Source: an uncultured Eubacterium sp. (lineage in GTDB: Bacteria > Bacillota > Clostridia > Oscillospirales > Acutalibacteraceae). Taken from it: a stretch of 64,000 nucleotides of DNA. Positions 59,568-64,000 of this stretch are shown piece by piece. How positions within the stretch are numbered: position 1 is the first letter of the stretch; each line of letters opens with the position of its first letter. The position numbers and the translations under genes are program-made. The notes beneath the pieces were generated by a model that had not been told where the DNA came from, did not search any database, and worked only from the letters and a program-made list of their open reading frames with translations. The stretch lies in assembly GCF_934561735.1 (NCBI RefSeq), contig NZ_CAKTGT010000009.1:1-64000 (forward strand), in the 5' to 3' direction.

Positions 59568-60998
59568 TTATTTTACGGTTAAATGTTTGACTGTGCTGTA
59601 GTATCCTTGCAAGCTCTCTAAAAGTTCTTTTTCCGATGTAAAACCGCTTTGAGACCAACCTACACTAAGATTGTCTGTGTACAATGTTCCGTTGCTATCC
59701 GCTTTTGCTCCGTTAATCGGCAAATAGGAATAATATATTTTGTTGTCATAGGAGTCAGCATAGGAATATACGCATACAAATTGGTTATTTGCTTGATAGT
59801 TGCCTAAACACATATAAAGGTTTACAAAAGTCTTATTCCCGTCAGAAAAATAATCGCTCGAATTACCGCAGTCTTTTATAGCCGTATAATCGTCTACCGT
59901 AACATTTGTTTTATCATTTATATATGATATTCTGGTTGCATCAAATTCTTTTGACAGATTGGTTAATATAATTCCGTTCTCCGCAAAAGTGTTTTCTTCA
60001 ATAGAGGAGTAACCGGATTTTGTTACGCTGACAGTCACCTTTCCGGTAGAATCAAAATTGTCTGCGTTTCCTGAGTATCTCAGAGTACCGAGTGAATCTT
60101 CTTCATCTGAGTTGTTTATGAGTTCAACTCCTTGTTCATTGTTGTTAACATCAATAAGGTTTGCACTGTAATTACCAAAAGATTCAGAAGATAAATTATC
60201 CGCTAAATTGATTCTGACCGCTTGTTCGGTTTCGTCATAATAAACCGATTGAACCTCTTTCATTGGGTCAAGTTTAACGGTTTCCTTTAAATTCTCAATA
60301 GTATATGTACGGGTTAAATTATCATTAAGTTTTAGCTTCTTCTTTAATCCAAGGCTGTTAATTATATCCGTATCAATAGTTACCGTAACTGTAACTTCAT
60401 CACCGTTTTTAAGGTTTTCGCTTGGTTCACATTCTATAGAAAACGCATCGTCTTTCAGATATTTTAAAACACCGTCTTCATCTTCGTCTTCGTAAAGTGC
60501 TCCTAAGAAACCGTATTCGTCATATGCGTCGTTTCGATATTTCTCATTTATTTTTTCAGTCAGTAATGCACTGTCTTTGCCGGATAAATCATACATCAAT
60601 CCGTCGAAATTATAAAGGTCAGACGGATCTAAACTTGTATAACCGTTATATCCGTCAAGACTGATGCTGTCGGCAAAATACGACTCGGGTCTTATCATAC
60701 CTAAAATCGCAGAAACAACAGATATCAATACAATTAGGGCACATACTATTGAAACAACAGATATTAAAAGTTTTTTGTTGATTTTAATCGGTTTTTTAGT
60801 CTTTACGGCTACATTTCCGTTTGGGATTTCCGTTGCTTGAGTAACTGCAACGGCTTGAGGTTCTTCCGGCGGTATGTCGGTGCTGTTTTCAGTATTAATC
60901 TCTGATTGATTGTTAATATTTGTGTTAATACTTGCCCCACAGTTTGGGCAGAATTTTTCACTCTCGGCAATAAGAGTGCCACATTTTTCACAATACAT
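59568..60998 (-). CDS. Zinc-ribbon membrane protein with large extracellular domain
   Basis: 476 aa. Zinc ribbon YCEKCGTLIAESEKFCPNCGASI, Asn/Glu-rich linker, single membrane helix (LLISVVSIVCALIVLISVVSAIL) and about 370 outside residues with two beta-type repeats (SVYYDETEQAVRINLADNLSSESFGNYSANLIDVNNNEQG and GKVTVSVTKSGYSS). This is the TcaA/YvbJ-like plan, envelope-sensing proteins of Firmicutes. ATG 60998 is 7 bases behind GAGGAG. First gene of the three-gene operon. Confidence 0.78.
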   Translation of the reverse strand: MYCEKCGTLIAESEKFCPNCGASINTNINNQSEINTENSTDIPPEEPQAVAVTQATEIPNGNVAVKTKKPIKINKKLLISVVSIVCALIVLISVVSAILGMIRPESYFADSISLDGYNGYTSLDPSDLYNFDGLMYDLSGKDSALLTEKINEKYRNDAYDEYGFLGALYEDEDEDGVLKYLKDDAFSIECEPSENLKNGDEVTVTVTIDTDIINSLGLKKKLKLNDNLTRTYTIENLKETVKLDPMKEVQSVYYDETEQAVRINLADNLSSESFGNYSANLIDVNNNEQGVELINNSDEEDSLGTLRYSGNADNFDSTGKVTVSVTKSGYSSIEENTFAENGIILTNLSKEFDATRISYINDKTNVTVDDYTAIKDCGNSSDYFSDGNKTFVNLYMCLGNYQANNQFVCVYSYADSYDNKIYYSYLPINGAKADSNGTLYTDNLSVGWSQSGFTSEKELLESLQGYYSTVKHLTVK

Positions 60999-61215
60999 TT
61001 TTATTCTCCTCACATAAAATGTAATTAATCCGAATGTAATATTATAATATTGCTCGGTAAAAGAATTATTTCATAAGCATAATAAATAATCAATATGTTT
61101 CCTGACTGTTACCTTTATATTATAAGATGAAAACATATTGAAATACTGAACAAGCAGGTATAAACTTTTTTAGATGTTTCCGAAAAATATAAAAAGGTAA
61201 CACATATTGACAGTA

Positions 61216-61452
61216 TGTGGTTCTCATCCACCCACGAAAGGTTTTCTTATAAAATAAAGAAAAGAGTAACCGAAACGATTACTCTTTCTTCTGGTGGAAG
61301 AGGGTGGGCTCGAGCTATGCTCGAGAGTTCGCTTGCTACGCAAGCCGTCGCATTGATAGTGTGTGGTTCTCATCCACCCACGAAAAGTTTTCTATAAAAA
61401 GAAGAAAAGAGTAACCAAAACGATTACTCTTTCTTCTGGTGGAAGAGGGTGG
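61216..61452. repeat. Tandem duplication of tRNA-Tyr 3' end plus terminator
   Basis: Two copies of about 91 bases: 61216-61307 and 61362-61452. Both start TGTGGTTCTCATCCACCCAC, hold the hairpin pair AGAGTAACC...CGATTACTCTTTC, and end with GGTGGAAGAGGGTGG, the last bases of the tRNA-Tyr gene. The copies differ at a few sites. The spacer between holds hairpins GCTCGAGC and GCTTGCTACGCAAGC. The rest of 60999-61215 is AT-rich and holds no gene I can see. Confidence 0.85.
61394..61432 (-). terminator. Terminator of the tRNA transcript
   Basis: On the minus strand AAAGAGTAA / TTACTCTTT with a TCGTTTTGG loop, followed by TTCTTCTTTTT. A second copy lies at about 61258-61291 in the duplicate. Confidence 0.7.
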
Positions 61453-61521
61453 ATTCGAACCACCGAAGTCATTGACGACAGATTTACAGTCTGTTCCCTT
61501 TGGCCACTCGGGAACTCTTCC
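61437..61521 (-). tRNA. tRNA-Tyr(GTA)
   Basis: Read on the minus strand: acceptor GGAAGAGT with the partner ACCCTCTTCC and encoded CCA. The anticodon loop CTGTAAA shows anticodon GTA in stem CAGA...TCTG. Long variable arm as in class II tRNAs, T-arm GGTGGTTCGAATCCACC. Its 3' end is partly duplicated at 61291-61307. Confidence 0.92.
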
Positions 61522-61530
61522 ATATTATAT

Positions 61531-61554
61531 GGGAGATAACCGAAGTTATCTCCC
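61531..61554 (-). other. Hairpin with UUCG loop between tRNA-Thr and tRNA-Tyr
   Basis: Perfect 10-bp stem GGGAGATAAC / GTTATCTCCC. On the minus strand the loop is C-UUCG-G, an especially stable tetraloop. No T-run follows, so a processing or spacing function is more likely than termination. Confidence 0.65.
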
Positions 61555-61556
61555 TT

Positions 61557-61632
61557 TGGAGCTGGTGAACGGACTTGAACCCCTGACCTGCTGATTACAA
61601 ATCAGCTGCTCTACCAACTGAGCTACACCAGC
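61557..61632 (-). tRNA. tRNA-Thr(TGT)
   Basis: Read on the minus strand: GCTGGTGTAGCTCAGTTGG D-arm start, anticodon stem GCTGA/TCAGC with loop TTTGTAA (anticodon TGT), T-arm with GGTTCAAGTCC, acceptor partner ACCAGC followed by T and encoded CCA. 76 bases. Confidence 0.95.
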
Positions 61633-61759
61633 GTTTCCTCAACGCTTGTACATAATATCATAAACAACACCCAATGTCAAGCATTTTTTTAAAAAAGTTT
61701 TGACTTTTTTTGATGGAATTTTTATCTTGGTTTGCATAGTATATTCTGAGGTGATTTTT

Positions 61760-63583
61760 ATGTGCGGAATTGCAGGAATACTCTGCGATAATATTGATTT
61801 AAGACAGGAAAAGGAAATGATTTGGAGAGTGAGTAATTCACTCAAAATGCGTGGCCCGGATGAAAGAGGAGAGTATATAAGCAAAAGTGCGGCTCTTATT
61901 CACAGACGACTCAGTATTATTGATCCCGAGAACGGCAAACAGCCTATGCGTTTCGGCAAATACATAATTGTGTATAACGGCGAAATTTACAATACCGAGG
62001 AGGTAAGGCGTGAGCTTCGCTTTCACGGTTATATTTTTGATACTTCATGCGATACCGAAGTTGTGCTGAAAAGTTTTCACCTTTGGCAGGAACGCTGTGC
62101 CGAAAAGCTCAATGGTATTTTTGCTTTTGCAATATACAATACCGACAGCGAAGAACTTTTTCTCTGCCGTGACAGAATAGGCGTTAAGCCCCTTTTTTAT
62201 TCGCATAAAGGCGGATTGTTTGCTTTTGCTTCAAAAATTGATACACTGCTTAATGTTAAAGGTATAGAACCTGTTTGCGATGAGGACGGATTCAACGAAA
62301 TATTTATGCTCGGTCCCGCAAAAACGATAGGCAAAACCGTTTTTCGTGATATTGGCGAACTTCCGCCCGCATCGTATATGTACTGCAAAAACGGAAAAAT
62401 ATCCGAGGGAACATATTGGCATCTTGAAGCATCGGATTTTACCGACAATGAAGCTCAGGCACAGGAACATATACATTATCTTGTAACCGATTCAATCAGG
62501 CGACAGCTTGTGTCGGATGTTCCCGTTTGCACATTTTTGAGCGGTGGCCTTGACAGTTCGATAATTTCAAAGGTTGCTTCCGATTATATGGGAGAATGCA
62601 ACAGCGTTTTGGACACATATTCCGTTGATTATGTCGATAACGATAAATATTTTAAGGCAAGCTTGTTTCAACCGAACAAGGACAGCGATTTCATAAGTCT
62701 TATTTCGGATTATATTGATTCCGACCATCACAATATTGTGCTTTCAAACCGTGATGTTGCCGATGCACTTGTTGACAGTACCTTTGCACGGGGATGCCCG
62801 GGATTTACCGATGTTGACAGCAGTCTGTTACTGTTTTGCAAGGAGGTTGTAAAAAGCCACAAGGTTGCACTTTCGGGTGAGTGTGCGGATGAAATTTTCG
62901 GCGGTTATCCGTGGTATCACAGAAAAGAGATTCTTTTTGAAGATACTTTTCCGTGGAGCAGAACAACCGATGTTCGTCACAGTATTTTGGCAAACGGATT
63001 TTTGCCGCACGGCGATGAATATATGCGTAATGCTTATCTTCAAACCGTTAAAAAAACAAGCACGCTTGATACAGACAGCAAAACCGAAAAGCGTATGCGT
63101 GAAATGTTTGTGCTAAATATGGATTGGTTTATGCAAACTCTTCTTATGCGTAAGGATGCAATGAGCATGGAAGCTTCGCTTGAAGTTCGTGTGCCGTTTT
63201 GTGATTACAGAATTGTTGAATATGCCTACAATATGCCGTGGAGCATAAAATCATATGACGGCAGGGAAAAGGGGGTTTTACGAAAAGCTTTTGAAAACGA
63301 TTTGCCCGAAACTATTACTTGGCGTAAAAAAAGTCCTTATCCGAAAACATTTAACCCTGAATATACCGAAGCGGTAATTGATATGGTAAAAGCTGTTTTG
63401 AATGACAGAGAGTGCCCGCTTTGTGAAATGCTTAATGTCGATTCCGTAACGGAATTGATGAATAATCCCGACAGCTTGAGCGAGCCGTGGTACGGTCAGC
63501 TTATGCGAGGTCCGCAAGTGCTTGCATATATTGTGCAGATTTATACTTGGATTAAAAAATACAATGTTGAGTTTGATATTTAA
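61760..63583 (+). CDS. asnB: Asparagine synthase (glutamine-hydrolysing)
   Basis: 607 aa. N-terminal Cys nucleophile directly after Met (MCGIAGILCDN), class II glutaminase (RGPDERGEY, RLSIIDPENGKQPM, VYNGEIYN), and synthetase part with the PP-loop SGGLDSS and SGECADEIFGGYPWY. It turns aspartate, glutamine and ATP into asparagine. ATG 61760 is 6 bases behind GAGGTGA; the upstream in-frame extension from 61700 would bury the catalytic Cys and is rejected. Confidence 0.95.
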   Translation: MCGIAGILCDNIDLRQEKEMIWRVSNSLKMRGPDERGEYISKSAALIHRRLSIIDPENGKQPMRFGKYIIVYNGEIYNTEEVRRELRFHGYIFDTSCDTEVVLKSFHLWQERCAEKLNGIFAFAIYNTDSEELFLCRDRIGVKPLFYSHKGGLFAFASKIDTLLNVKGIEPVCDEDGFNEIFMLGPAKTIGKTVFRDIGELPPASYMYCKNGKISEGTYWHLEASDFTDNEAQAQEHIHYLVTDSIRRQLVSDVPVCTFLSGGLDSSIISKVASDYMGECNSVLDTYSVDYVDNDKYFKASLFQPNKDSDFISLISDYIDSDHHNIVLSNRDVADALVDSTFARGCPGFTDVDSSLLLFCKEVVKSHKVALSGECADEIFGGYPWYHRKEILFEDTFPWSRTTDVRHSILANGFLPHGDEYMRNAYLQTVKKTSTLDTDSKTEKRMREMFVLNMDWFMQTLLMRKDAMSMEASLEVRVPFCDYRIVEYAYNMPWSIKSYDGREKGVLRKAFENDLPETITWRKKSPYPKTFNPEYTEAVIDMVKAVLNDRECPLCEMLNVDSVTELMNNPDSLSEPWYGQLMRGPQVLAYIVQIYTWIKKYNVEFDI

Positions 63584-63594
63584 GACAAAACAAA

Positions 63595-63617
63595 AAAGGT
63601 ACCGATTCGGTACCTTT
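63595..63617. terminator. Terminator between asnB and rpsT
   Basis: Perfect stem AAAGGTACCG / CGGTACCTTT with ATT loop. A-run on one side serves the converging rpsT transcript. Confidence 0.75.
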
Positions 63618-63637
63618 AAATGTTTATCATATTAAAC

Positions 63638-63895
63638 TTATGCCTTGTTGAGCTTTGAAACAAGATTGCTCTTCTTTCTTGCAGCACAATTCTTGTGGAT
63701 AAGGTGGTGGTTAGCAGCTTGGTCAATCTTCTTAACAGCTTCCTTAACTGCAACTTCCTTATCGTCAGCATTTGTTTCGATAGCTGTGTTAGCCTTTTTG
63801 ATAGCTGTCTTAAGAGCTGTGTTACGAGCCTTGTTGTTAGCAGCCTTTGTTTGGTTTACTAAAACTCTCTTTTTTGCTGATTTGATGTTTGCCAT
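63638..63895 (-). CDS. rpsT: 30S ribosomal protein S20 (bS20)
   Basis: 85 aa, full length for bS20: MANIKSAKKRVLVNQTKAANNKARNTALKTAIKKA, Lys/Ala-rich, all helix, with the closing KNCAARKKSNLVSKLNKA. Binds 16S rRNA early in 30S assembly. AGGAG ribosome binding site and promoter upstream. Confidence 0.97.
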   Translation of the reverse strand: MANIKSAKKRVLVNQTKAANNKARNTALKTAIKKANTAIETNADDKEVAVKEAVKKIDQAANHHLIHKNCAARKKSNLVSKLNKA

Positions 63896-63967
63896 TTCTT
63901 TTTCACTCCTTTATCGAGAAACTGGATGTAAAGACATTTCTGCCTAATTTCTTTTTAACGCTGATTT

Positions 63968-63996
63968 ATATTAGCATAACTTTAAGTAAAATGCAA
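63968..63996 (-). promoter_or_regulatory. Promoter of rpsT
   Basis: On the minus strand TTGCAT (63991-63996), 17-base spacer, TAATAT (63968-63973) with a TGC before it (extended -10). About 70 bases of leader before the start codon. Confidence 0.65.
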
Positions 63997-64000
63997 GCAT

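Overview
The window looks like chromosomal DNA of a gut-type, moderately low-GC anaerobic Clostridia member, most likely Oscillospiraceae/Ruminococcus-like. The evidence is a class II galT, a perfect CIRCE site before hrcA-grpE-dnaK-dnaJ, pflB with its activase, a DnaD/DnaC-type helicase loader pair, long-form HPF, and glycan-degrading enzymes (GH95, GH27, GH13). The taxon is inferred from gene content only. Most genes have clear AGGAGG-type ribosome binding sites, and Rho-independent hairpins are common.

Layout. 1-5235: a compact type II-C CRISPR-Cas locus (tracrRNA, cas9, cas1, cas2, an oppositely oriented six-repeat array, and a 56-codon HTH gene). 5.3-23.6 kb: housekeeping and accessory genes: MFS transporter, hpf, a higBA-type toxin-antitoxin pair with a 13-bp palindromic operator, GH95 lipoprotein, thrH-like phosphatase, DUF4143 ATPase, a structured leader plus queT, YitT, DUF438/hemerythrin-like protein, patatin, nitroreductase, GDPD, dnaD and dnaC.

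23.8-33.9 kb: a tightly packed phage-derived operon. It has terminase, portal, protease with a nested scaffold start, decoration protein, capsid, three connector/terminator proteins, and then directly baseplate genes (LysM/XkdP-like, XkdQ-like hub, spike, gp25-like, J-like, I-like, fiber). No sheath, tube, tape-measure, integrase or repressor gene is present, yet every frame is open. A holin/endolysin module lies 20 kb away at 54.4-55.6 kb. This could be a domesticated, GTA-like or other reduced particle, and it is the most interesting object in the window together with the CRISPR locus.

34.3-55 kb: M28 membrane peptidase, alpha-galactosidase/hisK/galT operon, LOG protein, cytidylate-kinase-like protein, DUF134-pflB-proX-pflA, GH13 glucosidase, the hrcA heat-shock operon, and small zinc-ribbon and HTH proteins. 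55.6-64 kb: a PqqD-like/FakA-C-like/metY/coaX group, three secreted or membrane zinc-ribbon-type proteins, tRNA-Tyr and tRNA-Thr, asnB and rpsT.

Three copies of a structured dispersed element (18.26, 33.97 and 40.99 kb) share a 3' module. Their stems differ by compensatory changes, which points to selection on an RNA or single-stranded DNA fold. All identifications come from reading the sequence and translations; no database search was done.
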